Assembly: GCF_000772045.1 (NCBI RefSeq) | Contig: NZ_CP009754.1 | Location: forward strand, 4,216,001-4,280,000 | Origin: Streptomyces sp. CCM_MD2014 | GTDB lineage: Bacteria; Actinomycetota; Actinomycetes; Streptomycetales; Streptomycetaceae | Length of the DNA: 64,000 nucleotides | Direction: 5' to 3' | Shown here: positions 40,733 to 49,945 of the stretch, piece after piece | How the letters are laid out: each line of letters begins with the position of its first letter | Numbering within the stretch: the first letter of the stretch is position 1 | Position numbers and translations under genes: made by a program | The notes under the pieces: generated by a model | Seen by the model: only the letters and a program-made list of their open reading frames with translations | Told to the model about the DNA's origin: nothing | Databases searched by the model: none

Positions 40733-42898
40733 ATGCGTACTGGTGAGCCCCTGCCCGAGGTGGGGGACGTCCTCGCCGCCCTCGCGACCGGACTGTGGCA
40801 CTGGGACACCGCCGCGGGAGAGGTCACCGTGGACGGAGAGGCCGCCCGCCTGCTCGGCCTGCCCGCCGAACCGGCGACCCTCACCGAGGCACAGGTGCGC
40901 GCCCGGCTGCACCCGGTGGACTGGAACGAGATCACGGGGGTGGTGCAGCTCGCCGTCGCCGAGGGCACCCTCGCCGAGGTCCGGATCCGGATCATGGACG
41001 AGCGCGGACATGTCGTCCGGGTCGTGCGCAGCCGCTCCAAGCCCTCCTACGACTCCGTACGCAAGGCGTACTCGCTGACCGGCACCCTCCAGGAGGTCGC
41101 CGAGCCCAGGCCGGGCACCCCCGCCGGACGCAGCGCGGTCACCGGCGAGTGGCGCCGCAGCCGGGAGGCCTTCCTGCTGGACGCGGGCCGGGCGCTGGCC
41201 GAGGCGCGGTCCACCGAGGAGGTGCTGCGCGTCGCGGCCGGACTGTCGATGCCGGGGTTCTCCCCGGACGGCCTCGCGGTGTTCGGGGTCTCGGGCGACC
41301 GGCTGACCGTCGTCGGCCACCACGGACAGCCCCAGAACGACATGAACCCGTTCATCGACATGCCGCTGGACACCGACTACCCCGCCGCCGAGGTGGTGCG
41401 CACCGGCCGCGCCGTCTACCTCTCCTCCCCCGGGCAGTACCGGCACCGCTACCCCCTCACCTGGCCCCTCGCCGAACGCTTCGGACGCCACTCCTGGGCC
41501 TTCCTCCCCCTGACGGTGGCGGGCCGCACCATGGGCGCCTGGATGGCGGCCTTCGCCTACCCGGTCGCCTTCACGCCCGACGAGCGTTCCGTGCTGACCA
41601 CCGTGGCGCGGATGCTGGCCCAGGCCCTGTCCCGGGCGGGCGCCGCCGAGAATCAGCGGGAGCTGGCCGAGGGGCTGCAGCGCTCCATGCTGCCTCTGCT
41701 CGGCCCGGAGATCCCCGGCATGGACGTCGCCGCACGCTACGTCCCCACCGGCGGCGGCCTCCAGGTCGGCGGCGACTGGTACGACATGATCCCGCTGCCC
41801 GGGGGCCGCTTCGCCCTGGTGATCGGCGACGTCCAGGGGCACGACGTGCGGGCGGCCGGACTGATGGGCCAGCTGCGCATCGCCCTGCGCGCCTACGCCT
41901 CCGAGGGCCACCGCCCCGACGCGGTGCTCGCCCGCGCATCCCACTTCTTCCACGGCCTCGTCGCGTCCGAGGACGATCCCGGCGACCTGCGCTTCGCGAC
42001 CTGCTACTACGCCGAGGTGGACCCCGCCACCGGCACCGTGGAGAGCGCCCGCGCGGGGCACCTGGACCCGGTGGTGCGCATGGCGGACGGCACGGCGCTG
42101 ATCCTCGCCACGGCGGGCGGGCTGCCCCTAGGCATCGACCCGGACTCCGACTACCCGACGACGCGGCTCGCCCTGGAACCCGGGGACACCCTGATGCTGT
42201 GCACGGACGGCCTGGTGGAGACCGGCGGCCACGACCTGCAGAGCGGCTGGCACCGCCTGCGCGTGATCCTGGAGGAGCACACGGGCGGCCTGGAGGAGCT
42301 GGCCGACGCGCTGGTCCAGGCCGTGCACGGCCCCTCCTCGCACCACACCGTCGGCCCGCTGTCCGACCGGCGGGAGGACGACATCGCGCTGGTGCTGCTG
42401 TGCCGGCAGGGCGAGGGCTGCGGCTGCGGCGAATCCACCGCGACCCGGGCGCCGGTGCGCCGCACGATGCTGACGGTCGCGCAGGCCGATCCGGCGCGGA
42501 TCGCCACCGCCCGGCAGCACCTGCGCGACCTGCTGCACGACTGGCCGGGCGAGGAGCAGCGGGACGCGGCGGTGCTGCTGCTCTCCGAGATGCTGACCAA
42601 CGTCCTGGTCCACACCGACACCGACGCCCTGCTCGTCGCCGAGGTCGTGGGGGAGCCGGGCGGGCGGCGGATCCGGGTCGAGGTCACCGACAACGGCGAC
42701 GACCTGCCGCACAAGCGCCGGCCGGGGGAAATGGCGTCCTCCGGACGCGGCCTGATGCTGATCGAGCTGCTGGCGGACGCCTGGGGCGTCGCCCCGCGCG
42801 GCGAGGGCAAGAGCATCTGGTTCGAGATCTACGAGTCCGCCGGCCCGGACGACGGTGCCGGCCCCGCCGTCGGCCCGGAGCCCGCCGCCGCCCCGTAA
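40733..42898 (+). CDS. PAS-GAF-SpoIIE phosphatase-HATPase multidomain regulator
   Basis: 721 residues. Domains in order: PAS (about 8-120, LATGLWHWDTAAGEVTVDG), GAF (about 145-295), SpoIIE/PP2C phosphatase (about 315-540, with GGDWYDM and GDVQGHDVRAAG), and a GHKL/HATPase anti-sigma-like kinase domain (about 585-705, with LLSEMLTNVLVHT, DNGDD and GRGLMLIELLA). Streptomyces has many such fused switches that tune anti-sigma/anti-anti-sigma pairs. Cytoplasmic; the signal enters through PAS and GAF. Its 3' end overlaps the convergent transporter gene by 70 bp. Confidence 0.94.
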   Translation: MRTGEPLPEVGDVLAALATGLWHWDTAAGEVTVDGEAARLLGLPAEPATLTEAQVRARLHPVDWNEITGVVQLAVAEGTLAEVRIRIMDERGHVVRVVRSRSKPSYDSVRKAYSLTGTLQEVAEPRPGTPAGRSAVTGEWRRSREAFLLDAGRALAEARSTEEVLRVAAGLSMPGFSPDGLAVFGVSGDRLTVVGHHGQPQNDMNPFIDMPLDTDYPAAEVVRTGRAVYLSSPGQYRHRYPLTWPLAERFGRHSWAFLPLTVAGRTMGAWMAAFAYPVAFTPDERSVLTTVARMLAQALSRAGAAENQRELAEGLQRSMLPLLGPEIPGMDVAARYVPTGGGLQVGGDWYDMIPLPGGRFALVIGDVQGHDVRAAGLMGQLRIALRAYASEGHRPDAVLARASHFFHGLVASEDDPGDLRFATCYYAEVDPATGTVESARAGHLDPVVRMADGTALILATAGGLPLGIDPDSDYPTTRLALEPGDTLMLCTDGLVETGGHDLQSGWHRLRVILEEHTGGLEELADALVQAVHGPSSHHTVGPLSDRREDDIALVLLCRQGEGCGCGESTATRAPVRRTMLTVAQADPARIATARQHLRDLLHDWPGEEQRDAAVLLLSEMLTNVLVHTDTDALLVAEVVGEPGGRRIRVEVTDNGDDLPHKRRPGEMASSGRGLMLIELLADAWGVAPRGEGKSIWFEIYESAGPDDGAGPAVGPEPAAAP

Positions 42899-43914
42899 CG
42901 GCCCTGGAGCTCGTGGACGATCCCGAAGGCCGCGGCGGTCAGCGGCACGGCGAGGAGCATCCCCAGGATGCCCGCCACCGAGGCGCCGGCGGTGAGCGCG
43001 AGCAGGATGACGGCCGGGTGCATCTGGACGGTACGGCTCTGGATCATCGGCTGGAGCACGTGTCCCTCCAGCACCTGCACGGCCAGCACCACGCCGAGGG
43101 CCCACAGCGCGATGACGAATCCCCGGTCGGCCAGCGCCACCAGCACGGCGACGGCACCGGAGATGAACGCGCCGAGGTAGGGGATGTAGGCGCCGACGAA
43201 GACCAGCGCCCCGAGCCCGACCGCGCCGGGCACACGCAGGATCAGCAGCCCGACGGTGATGCAGACCGCGTCGATGAGGGCGATCAGGGTGGTGCCCCGC
43301 ATGAAGCCCTCGACGGCCCCGAACGCCCGCCGGGCCATGGCCTCGACCATGTCGGCGCCGCCGGGCGGGGCGATGGCGCGCACCGTGCCGACGGCCCGGT
43401 CGGAGTCGCGCAGGAAGAAGAAGACGAGCAGCAGGGCGAGGACGGCCATGGCGATCATCTCGCCGACGACGCTGATCCCGCTCACCACGCCCGATGCGGC
43501 CGTACCGCCGAACTTGCCGAGCAGGTCGCGGGCGTTGGAGGCGAGGTCGTCCAGCGAGGTCCCGGCCGCGCCGAAGTGGTCGGCGACGCCCTTCGCCGCG
43601 TGCCGGAGCGAGGCGATGATCTGGTCGCCGGTCTGGATGAGCGCGGAGACCACGATGTACACGGCCCCGCCGACCACGGCCAGCACGGCGACGCAGGTCA
43701 GCCCGGCGGCCAGCGAGCGCTGCACATGGGCCCTCACCAGCCGCCGGTGCAGCGGCCGGAGCAGGGCGGTGCCGAGCAGGGCGAGCAGCGCCGGGGTCAC
43801 CGCGGTGCGGAACTCGACGCAGAGCCGGATGGCGACGTAGACGACACCGCTGGCGAGCAGGATGACGGCGCACCAGGCGGCGAACCGGCGCACCGGACCG
43901 GGGAGCAACTGCAC
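42829..43914 (-). CDS. AI-2E (PerM-type) family transporter
   Basis: 361 residues, with seven to eight predicted membrane helices across about 10-330 and the family's characteristic cytoplasmic helix pattern (VRAHVQRSLAAGLTCVAVLAVVG, GMLLAVPLTAAAFGIVHELQG). AI-2E/PerM members export autoinducer-2 or, in other bacteria, act as Na+/H+ antiporters; the substrate here is unknown. The last 23 codons lie opposite the 3' end of the phosphatase gene. The 65-bp gap to the pirin stop contains nothing. Confidence 0.9.
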   Translation of the reverse strand: MQLLPGPVRRFAAWCAVILLASGVVYVAIRLCVEFRTAVTPALLALLGTALLRPLHRRLVRAHVQRSLAAGLTCVAVLAVVGGAVYIVVSALIQTGDQIIASLRHAAKGVADHFGAAGTSLDDLASNARDLLGKFGGTAASGVVSGISVVGEMIAMAVLALLLVFFFLRDSDRAVGTVRAIAPPGGADMVEAMARRAFGAVEGFMRGTTLIALIDAVCITVGLLILRVPGAVGLGALVFVGAYIPYLGAFISGAVAVLVALADRGFVIALWALGVVLAVQVLEGHVLQPMIQSRTVQMHPAVILLALTAGASVAGILGMLLAVPLTAAAFGIVHELQGRYGAAAGSGPTAGPAPSSGPADS

Positions 43915-43979
43915 GTCCCCACCCGATCACGCACCGGGCGGACTGTCCTGCGCGGACGGCCCGCCCGGGTGACGCGCGG

Positions 43980-44957
43980 TCAGGCGCCGGGGCCCGCCTC
44001 GGACATCCCGTGCACCGCCGGGACGGTGCCCAGGCGCCCCTTCTGGAAGTCCTCGAAGGCCTGCATCAGCTCGTCCTTGGTGTTCATCACGAACGGGCCG
44101 TAGTGCGCCATCGGCTCCCGGATCGGACGCCCGCCGAGCAGCACGACCTCCAGGTCCGGCGTGTGGGAGTCCTGCTTCTCGTCCGCGCGGACGGTCAGCG
44201 ATCCCCCGGCGCCGAAGACGGCGGTCTGGCCCAGGTGGACCGGACGCCGCTCGGCGCCCACCGACCCGCGCCCGGCCATGACGTACGCCAGGCCGTTGAA
44301 GTCCTCCCGCCACGGCAGGGTGACCTCGGCGCCCGGCGCCAGCGTCGCGTGGACCATCGTGATCGGCGTGTGCGTGATGCCGGGACCGTCGTGCCCGTCC
44401 AGCTCACCGGCGATGACGCGCAGCAGCGCGCCGCCGTCCGGGGAGGTGAGGAGCTGGACGGAGCCGCTGCGGATGTCCTGGTACCTGGGGGCCATCATCT
44501 TGTCCTTGGCCGGCAGGTTCACCCACAGCTGGAGCCCGTGGAACAGCCCGCCGGACATGACCAGCTGCTCCGGCGGCGCCTCGATGTGGAGGAGGCCCGA
44601 GCCGGCCGTCATCCACTGGGTGTCGCCGTTGGTGATGGTGCCGCCGCCGCCGTTGGAGTCCTGGTGGTCGAAGATCCCGTCGATGATGTAGGTGACGGTC
44701 TCGAAGCCGCGGTGCGGGTGCCAGGGCGTGCCCTTGGGCTCGCCGGGCGCGTACTCCACCTCACCCATCTGGTCCATCATGATGAACGGGTCGAGATGGC
44801 GGTAGTTGATCCCGGCGAACGCGCGGCGCACCGGGAATCCCTCACCCTCGAAACCGCTGGGCGCGGTCGTGACGGTCAGCACGGGACGTGCGACGGCGTC
44901 GGCGGGCGCGGATACGCGGGGCAGCGTCAACGGGTTCTCGACGGTCACGGCGGGCAT
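43980..44957 (-). CDS. Pirin-family cupin protein
   Basis: 325 residues from the ATG at 44957, which has GAGGAGG 8 bp upstream. Pirin N-terminal domain: the metal-binding motif HPHRGFETVTY, then LLHIEAPPE with the conserved His and Glu. A second cupin half follows to about 285. Pirins are Fe(II) proteins; some have quercetinase activity or redox-sensing functions. The 3' end meets the transporter gene after 65 bp. The extension to 45578 in this frame is a shadow of the SseB gene. Confidence 0.92.
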   Translation of the reverse strand: MPAVTVENPLTLPRVSAPADAVARPVLTVTTAPSGFEGEGFPVRRAFAGINYRHLDPFIMMDQMGEVEYAPGEPKGTPWHPHRGFETVTYIIDGIFDHQDSNGGGGTITNGDTQWMTAGSGLLHIEAPPEQLVMSGGLFHGLQLWVNLPAKDKMMAPRYQDIRSGSVQLLTSPDGGALLRVIAGELDGHDGPGITHTPITMVHATLAPGAEVTLPWREDFNGLAYVMAGRGSVGAERRPVHLGQTAVFGAGGSLTVRADEKQDSHTPDLEVVLLGGRPIREPMAHYGPFVMNTKDELMQAFEDFQKGRLGTVPAVHGMSEAGPGA

Positions 44958-45028
44958 GTCGACCTCCTCGGGCGGCGTGCGCCCCACTTTAGTTGAGCGT
45001 TGAACTTCTTGCCACCTGGAACCGCAAA

Positions 45029-45054
45029 AGCCCGGAGGGCATTCCCTCCGGGCT
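45029..45054 (-). terminator. Intrinsic terminator of the SseB-like gene
   Basis: AGCCCGGAGGG-CATT-CCCTCCGGGCT is a perfect 11-bp stem; on the minus strand it is followed by TTTT. It lies 47 bp after the SseB-like stop. Confidence 0.9.
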
Positions 45055-45100
45055 CGCGGGTCACCGAGGCGCCGGTCGGCCGTCTGCGCGGCGATGGCGT

Positions 45101-45571
45101 CTAGCCGTACATCCGGCGCATCGCGAAATCGACCATCTGTTCGACGGCCTTCGCGTCGAACACCATCCGGTGCTCGCCCTCCATGTCCAGGACGAAGCCG
45201 TAGCCGGTCGGCAGCAGGTCGATCACCTCGGCCCCGGTGATCACGAAGTACTTCGACTCCTTGCCCGCGTACCGGCGCAGCTCCTTCAGGCCCGTGAACA
45301 TCGGGATCACCGGCTGTTGGGTGTTGTGCAGCGCGAGGAAGCCGGGATTGTCGCCGCGCGGGCAGTAGACCTTCGAGGTCGCGAAGATCTGCTGGAAGTC
45401 CTCGGCCGACATCTGGCCGGTGGTGAAGGCGCGCACCGCGTCCGCGAGCGAGGGCGGGGACGGCTCGGGGTACAGCGGCGGCTGCTGCCCGTACCCGCCG
45501 CCCATCGGCTGCTGCGGGGGCGGGGCGTACTGCTGCTGCTGTTGGCCCGCGGTCTGGTCGTAGCCGTACAT
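45101..45571 (-). CDS. SseB-family protein
   Basis: 156 residues. The first 45 are Gln/Pro/Gly/Tyr-rich (QQQQQYAPPPQQPMGGGYGQ), a low-complexity leader. The SseB N-terminal domain follows (about 45-150), with IFATSKVYCPRGDNPGFLAL, a serine-rich hairpin and a KAVEQMVDFAM helix. SseB domains occur in type III secretion and many actinobacterial proteins of unknown role. The start ATG has no clear ribosome-binding site. A strong intrinsic terminator follows on the same strand. Confidence 0.85.
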   Translation of the reverse strand: MYGYDQTAGQQQQQYAPPPQQPMGGGYGQQPPLYPEPSPPSLADAVRAFTTGQMSAEDFQQIFATSKVYCPRGDNPGFLALHNTQQPVIPMFTGLKELRRYAGKESKYFVITGAEVIDLLPTGYGFVLDMEGEHRMVFDAKAVEQMVDFAMRRMYG

Positions 45572-45628
45572 GCAGCACAGAGTAACGAGTAACGAGTCAC
45601 AGATGGGCGGCTCGGGGTTGCTTCTTAT

Positions 45629-45640
45629 TACCGACGGGTA
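45629..45640. promoter_or_regulatory. TACC-GACG-GGTA operator-like palindrome
   Basis: TTACCGACGGGTAG at 45628-45641 lies about 81-92 bp upstream of the acyl-CoA dehydrogenase start. The inverted TACC/GGTA arms are of the sort seen in front of actinobacterial fatty-acid degradation genes under TetR control. Binding is inferred. Confidence 0.4.
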
Positions 45641-45720
45641 GCATCATCGTAGCTACTAGTTGGTACGTGTACGGATGCGAGGAGCGAGTGCCTCGCCGAT
45701 CTCTCAACGGAGCCGTCGCC

Positions 45721-47547
45721 ATGGGGCACTACAAGCCGAATCTCCGGGACATCGAGTTCAACCTCTTCGAGGTGCTCGGCCGTGACAAGGTGTACGGCAC
45801 GGGCCCGTTCGCGGAGATGGACACGGACACCGCCAAGAGCGTCCTCGAGGAGCTGACCCGCCTCTCCGAGAACGAGCTGGCCGAATCCTTCGCCGACGCC
45901 GACCGCAACCCGCCGGTCTTCGACCCGGAGACCAACACGGCCCCGGTCCCGGCCTCCTTCAAGAAGAGCTACCAGGCCTTCATGGACTCCGAGTACTGGC
46001 GGCTCGGCCTCCCCGAGGAGATCGGCGGCACCACCTCGCCGCGCTCCCTCATCTGGGCCTACGCGGAGCTGATCCTCGGCGCCAACCCGGCCGTGTGGAT
46101 GTACTCCTCGGGTCCGGCGTTCGCCGGCATCCTCTTCGAGGAGGGCAACGAGGTCCAGAAGCACATCGCCAAGATCGCCGTCGAGAAGCAGTGGGGCTCG
46201 ACGATGGTCCTCACCGAGCCGGACGCCGGTTCGGACGTGGGCGCCGGCCGCACCAAGGCCGTCGAGCAGGAGGACGGCTCCTGGCACATCGAGGGCGTGA
46301 AGCGCTTCATCACGTCCGGCGAGCACGACATGTCGGAGAACATCCTCCACTACGTCCTCGCCCGCCCCGAGGGCGCCGGCCCCGGCACCAAGGGCCTGTC
46401 CCTCTTCCTGGTCCCCAAGTACGAGTTCGACTTCGAGACCGGTGAGCTGGGCGAGCGCAACGGCGTCTACGCCACCAACGTCGAGCACAAGATGGGCCTG
46501 AAGGCCTCCAACACCTGCGAGATGACCTTCGGCGACCGCCACCCCGCCAAGGGCTGGCTGATCGGCGACAAGCACGACGGCATCCGCCAGATGTTCCGCA
46601 TCATCGAGTTCGCCCGCATGATGGTCGGCACGAAGGCGATCTCCACCCTCTCCACGGGCTACCTCAACGCCCTGGAGTACGCCAAGGAGCGCGTCCAGGG
46701 CCCCGACCTGGCCAACTTCATGGACAAGACCGCCCCCAAGGTCACCATCACGCACCACCCGGACGTGCGCCGCTCGCTGATGACGCAGAAGGCGTACGCC
46801 GAGGGCATGCGCGCGCTGGTGATGTACACCGCCTCGATCCAGGACGAGATCCAGGTCAAGGAGGCGAACGGCGAGGACGCCTCGGCCGAGCACGCGCTCA
46901 ACGACCTGCTCCTGCCGGTCGTCAAGGGCTACGGCTCGGAGAAGGCCTACGAGCAGCTCGCCCAGTCCCTGCAGACCTTCGGCGGCTCCGGCTTCCTGCA
47001 GGAGTACCCGATCGAGCAGTACATCCGCGACGCCAAGATCGACACCCTGTACGAGGGCACCACGGCGATCCAGGGCCAGGACTACTTCTTCCGGAAGATC
47101 GTCCGCAACCAGGGTGCCGCGCTGAACTCGCTCGCCGAGGACATCAAGAAGTTCCTGGCGCTGGCCACCGGCGGCGAGGAGCTGTCCGGCGCCCGCGAGC
47201 ACCTGGCCAAGGCCGCCGTCGAGCTGGAGGCCATCGTCGGCCTGATGCTCACCGACCTCGCGGCCACCGAGCAGGACGTCAAGAACATCTACAAGGTGGG
47301 CCTCAACACCACCCGCCTGCTCCAGGCCTCCGGCGACGTGGTCGTCGGCTACCTGCTCCTCAAGGGCGCCGCCGTCGCCGCCGAGAAGCTGCCGACCGCG
47401 TCCGCCAAGGACAAGGCCTTCTACACCGGCAAGATCGCCGCGGCCAAGTTCTTCGCGGCCAACGTCCTGCCCGGCCTCACCCTGGCCCGCAAGGTCGCCC
47501 AGGGCGTCGAGCTGGACCTGATGGAGCTGGACGAGGCCGCCTTCTAG
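45721..47547 (+). CDS. Acyl-CoA dehydrogenase (FadE-type)
   Basis: 608 residues from the ATG at 45721. The FAD/acyl-CoA fold is clear: TEPDAGSDVGAGRTKAV (substrate/FAD loop), a C-terminal domain with FGGSGFLQEYPIEQYIRDAKI, and the catalytic base Glu in TLYEGTTAIQGQD. It is the long FadE type with a roughly 130-residue C-terminal extension, used for fatty acid beta-oxidation; chain-length preference is unknown. It is followed by a hairpin terminator. No electron-transfer flavoprotein gene is adjacent. Confidence 0.95.
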   Translation: MGHYKPNLRDIEFNLFEVLGRDKVYGTGPFAEMDTDTAKSVLEELTRLSENELAESFADADRNPPVFDPETNTAPVPASFKKSYQAFMDSEYWRLGLPEEIGGTTSPRSLIWAYAELILGANPAVWMYSSGPAFAGILFEEGNEVQKHIAKIAVEKQWGSTMVLTEPDAGSDVGAGRTKAVEQEDGSWHIEGVKRFITSGEHDMSENILHYVLARPEGAGPGTKGLSLFLVPKYEFDFETGELGERNGVYATNVEHKMGLKASNTCEMTFGDRHPAKGWLIGDKHDGIRQMFRIIEFARMMVGTKAISTLSTGYLNALEYAKERVQGPDLANFMDKTAPKVTITHHPDVRRSLMTQKAYAEGMRALVMYTASIQDEIQVKEANGEDASAEHALNDLLLPVVKGYGSEKAYEQLAQSLQTFGGSGFLQEYPIEQYIRDAKIDTLYEGTTAIQGQDYFFRKIVRNQGAALNSLAEDIKKFLALATGGEELSGAREHLAKAAVELEAIVGLMLTDLAATEQDVKNIYKVGLNTTRLLQASGDVVVGYLLLKGAAVAAEKLPTASAKDKAFYTGKIAAAKFFAANVLPGLTLARKVAQGVELDLMELDEAAF

Positions 47548-47618
47548 GACCGGTCTTCCCGGACCGGCCTCTCAGGACCGGCCCGGCCCCCCTCCACCAA
47601 TTCCACACACACCGACGA

Positions 47619-47650
47619 GGGCCCGCTCCCGCTCCACGGGAAGCGGGCCC
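47619..47650 (+). terminator. Terminator after the acyl-CoA dehydrogenase gene
   Basis: GGGCCCGCTCCC and GGGAAGCGGGCCC pair with one bulge across a 7-base loop. It ends 24 bp before the next start. Confidence 0.75.
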
Positions 47651-47673
47651 CCGTACGTCGTTAAGGTGAACCC

Positions 47674-48972
47674 ATGAGCGCACCCTCCCGCTTCGACCGC
47701 GGCCACACCGACGACCTGATGACCTTCCTGTCGGCGAGCCCGACCCCGTACCACGCCGTGGCGAGTGCCGCCGAGCGCCTGGAGAAGGCCGGCTTCCGCC
47801 AGGTCTCGGAGACCGACGCCTGGGAGGGGACGGCCGGCGGCAAGTACGTGCTGCGCGGCGGTGCGATCGTCGCCTGGTACGTCCCGGAGGGCGCCGCCGC
47901 CCACACCCCCTTCCGCATCGTCGGCGCCCACACCGACTCCCCCAACCTGCGCGTCAAGCCCCGCCCGGACAGCGGGGCGCACGGCTGGCGCCAGGTCGCC
48001 GTGGAGATCTACGGCGGCCCGCTGATGAACTCCTGGCTCGACCGCGACCTGGGCCTGGCCGGCCGCCTCACGCTGCGCGACGGCTCCACCCGCCTGGTCA
48101 ACGTCGACCGTCCGCTGCTCCGCGTCCCGCAGCTCGCCATCCACATGGACCGCAACGTCACCGCGGACGGCCTCAAGCTCGACAAGCAGCGCCACCTCCA
48201 GCCCGTCTGGGGCCTGGACGACACCGTGCGCGACGGCGACCTGATCGCCTTCCTGGAGGACGAGGCGGGCCTCGCCCCCGGCGAGGTCACCGGCTGGGAC
48301 CTGATGACGCACTCCGTGGAACCCCCGGCGTACCTGGGCCGCGACCGGGAGCTGCTGGCGGGCCCGCGGATGGACAACCTGCTGTCCGTGCACGCCGGTA
48401 CGGCCGCCCTGGCCGCGGTCGCGACCTCCGGAGCCGACCTGCCGTACATCCCCGTCCTGGCCGCCTTCGACCACGAGGAGACCGGCTCCCAGTCGGACAC
48501 CGGCGCCGACGGACCGCTGCTCGGCAGCGTGCTGGAGCGCTCGGTGTTCGCCCGCGGCGGCTCCTACGAGGACCGCGCCCGTGCCTTCGCCGGCACGGTC
48601 TGCCTGTCCTCCGACACGGGCCACGCCGTCCACCCCAACTACGCGGAGCGGCACGACCCGACGCACCACCCGCGCGTCAACGGCGGCCCGATCCTCAAGG
48701 TCAACGTCAACAACCGCTACGCCACCGACGGTTCGGGCCGCGCGGTGTTCGCCGCGGCCTGCGAGAAGGCGGACATCCCCTTCCAGACCTTCGTCTCCAA
48801 CAACTCCATGCCGTGCGGCACCACCATCGGCCCGATCACCGCGGCCCGGCACGGCATCAGCACCGTCGACATCGGCGTGGCCATCCTGTCGATGCACAGC
48901 GCACGGGAGTTGTGCGGCGCCGACGACCCGTACCTGCTGGCCAACGCGCTGGTGGCCTTCCTCCAGCCGTAG
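47674..48972 (+). CDS. M18-family aspartyl aminopeptidase
   Basis: 432 residues. Metal-binding and catalytic motifs of the family are all visible: GAHTDSPNLRVK, RMDNLLSVHAGT, DHEETGSQSDTG with the paired Glu, VCLSSDTGHAVHPNY and GTTIGPITAARHG. Such enzymes are cytoplasmic dinuclear Zn2+ aminopeptidases that remove N-terminal Asp or Glu. The start ATG follows AAGGTGA. It follows a terminator and so probably has its own promoter. Confidence 0.96.
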   Translation: MSAPSRFDRGHTDDLMTFLSASPTPYHAVASAAERLEKAGFRQVSETDAWEGTAGGKYVLRGGAIVAWYVPEGAAAHTPFRIVGAHTDSPNLRVKPRPDSGAHGWRQVAVEIYGGPLMNSWLDRDLGLAGRLTLRDGSTRLVNVDRPLLRVPQLAIHMDRNVTADGLKLDKQRHLQPVWGLDDTVRDGDLIAFLEDEAGLAPGEVTGWDLMTHSVEPPAYLGRDRELLAGPRMDNLLSVHAGTAALAAVATSGADLPYIPVLAAFDHEETGSQSDTGADGPLLGSVLERSVFARGGSYEDRARAFAGTVCLSSDTGHAVHPNYAERHDPTHHPRVNGGPILKVNVNNRYATDGSGRAVFAAACEKADIPFQTFVSNNSMPCGTTIGPITAARHGISTVDIGVAILSMHSARELCGADDPYLLANALVAFLQP

Positions 48973-49086
48973 GACCCACCGCGCAACAGGCGTCCACGGC
49001 ATGAGGGTTGAGACCCGGGGTACCCGCACGGAACCGGATCGGCCGGAAACCCGGAACCGACCGGATCTGACAGGGAGGCAACACTC

Positions 49087-49338
49087 ATGGGCCTCGGCGG
49101 GTGCATCATCCTCATCGCCGTGGGAGCCATCCTCACGTTCGCGACCGACTGGGACATGCAGGGCGTCAACCTCGACCTGGTCGGTGTGATCTTCATGGTC
49201 GTCGGCCTGATCGGCGTCGCGACGTTCAGCAGCATCGCCCGGCGCCGCCGCGTCGTGATGCCACCGACGACCCCGGTCGTCGAGGAACGGCCCCACCACC
49301 ACACGCAGGACGGCTACCAGAACGGCTACGGCTCCTGA
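49087..49338 (+). CDS. Small two-helix membrane protein (DUF6458)
   Basis: 83 residues with two membrane helices (about 5-22 and 30-50), a short outside loop (DWDMQGVNLD), a basic RRRR cluster and a His/Gln/Asn-rich tail. The pattern is that of the actinobacterial DUF6458 family, function unknown. The start has AGGGAGG upstream. Confidence 0.85.
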   Translation: MGLGGCIILIAVGAILTFATDWDMQGVNLDLVGVIFMVVGLIGVATFSSIARRRRVVMPPTTPVVEERPHHHTQDGYQNGYGS

Positions 49339-49414
49339 CCCGGCCGGGTCCGGCACTCAGCCTGTCGGCCTACCGGCCGCGTTCCGCGGCGCCCGGCGGG
49401 GAAGCGGTCAGAGC

Positions 49415-49909
49415 ATGAGATTCCTCGTGTACGACCGGCTCCTCGGCATCGGCGACGACTACTGGATCGAGGACGACCGGGGCAACAAGGTCTTCCTCGT
49501 CGACGGCAAGGCGCTGCGGCTGCGGGACACCTGGGAGCTGAAGGACGCCCAGGGACGTGTCCTCGTCGACATCCACCAGAAGATGTTCGCCCTGCGCGAC
49601 ACCATGGTGATCGAGCGGGACGGCGAGCCCCTGGCCCGCCTCAAGCGGAAACGTCTCTCCCTGCTGCGCAACCACTACCGGGTCACCCTGGCCGACGGCA
49701 CCGAACTGGACGTCAGCGGCAAGATCCTCGACCGGGAGTTCGCCATCGAGTACGACGGCGAACTCCTGGCCGTCGTCTCCCGGCGCTGGCTGACCCTCCG
49801 GGACACCTACGGCGTGGACGTCGTACGGGACGACGCGGACCCGGCGCTGCTGATCGCCCTGACGGTGTGCGTGATCCACCTGGCGGAGAAGGAGCGGGAG
49901 GACGACTGA
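49415..49909 (+). CDS. LURP-one-related (scramblase-like) protein
   Basis: 164 residues made of repeated antiparallel beta-strands (DDYWIEDDRGNKVFLVDGKA, LRLRDTWELKDAQGRVLVDI, KIFALRDTMVIERDG) and a final helix. This is the LURP-one/Tubby-like beta-barrel. Bacterial members have no known role. It overlaps no other gene and lies 76 bp after the DUF6458-like gene, possibly cotranscribed. Confidence 0.87.
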   Translation: MRFLVYDRLLGIGDDYWIEDDRGNKVFLVDGKALRLRDTWELKDAQGRVLVDIHQKMFALRDTMVIERDGEPLARLKRKRLSLLRNHYRVTLADGTELDVSGKILDREFAIEYDGELLAVVSRRWLTLRDTYGVDVVRDDADPALLIALTVCVIHLAEKEREDD

Positions 49910-49945
49910 GGGGCCCGCTCGGCCCCGGCACGGCGCCGGTGCTCC

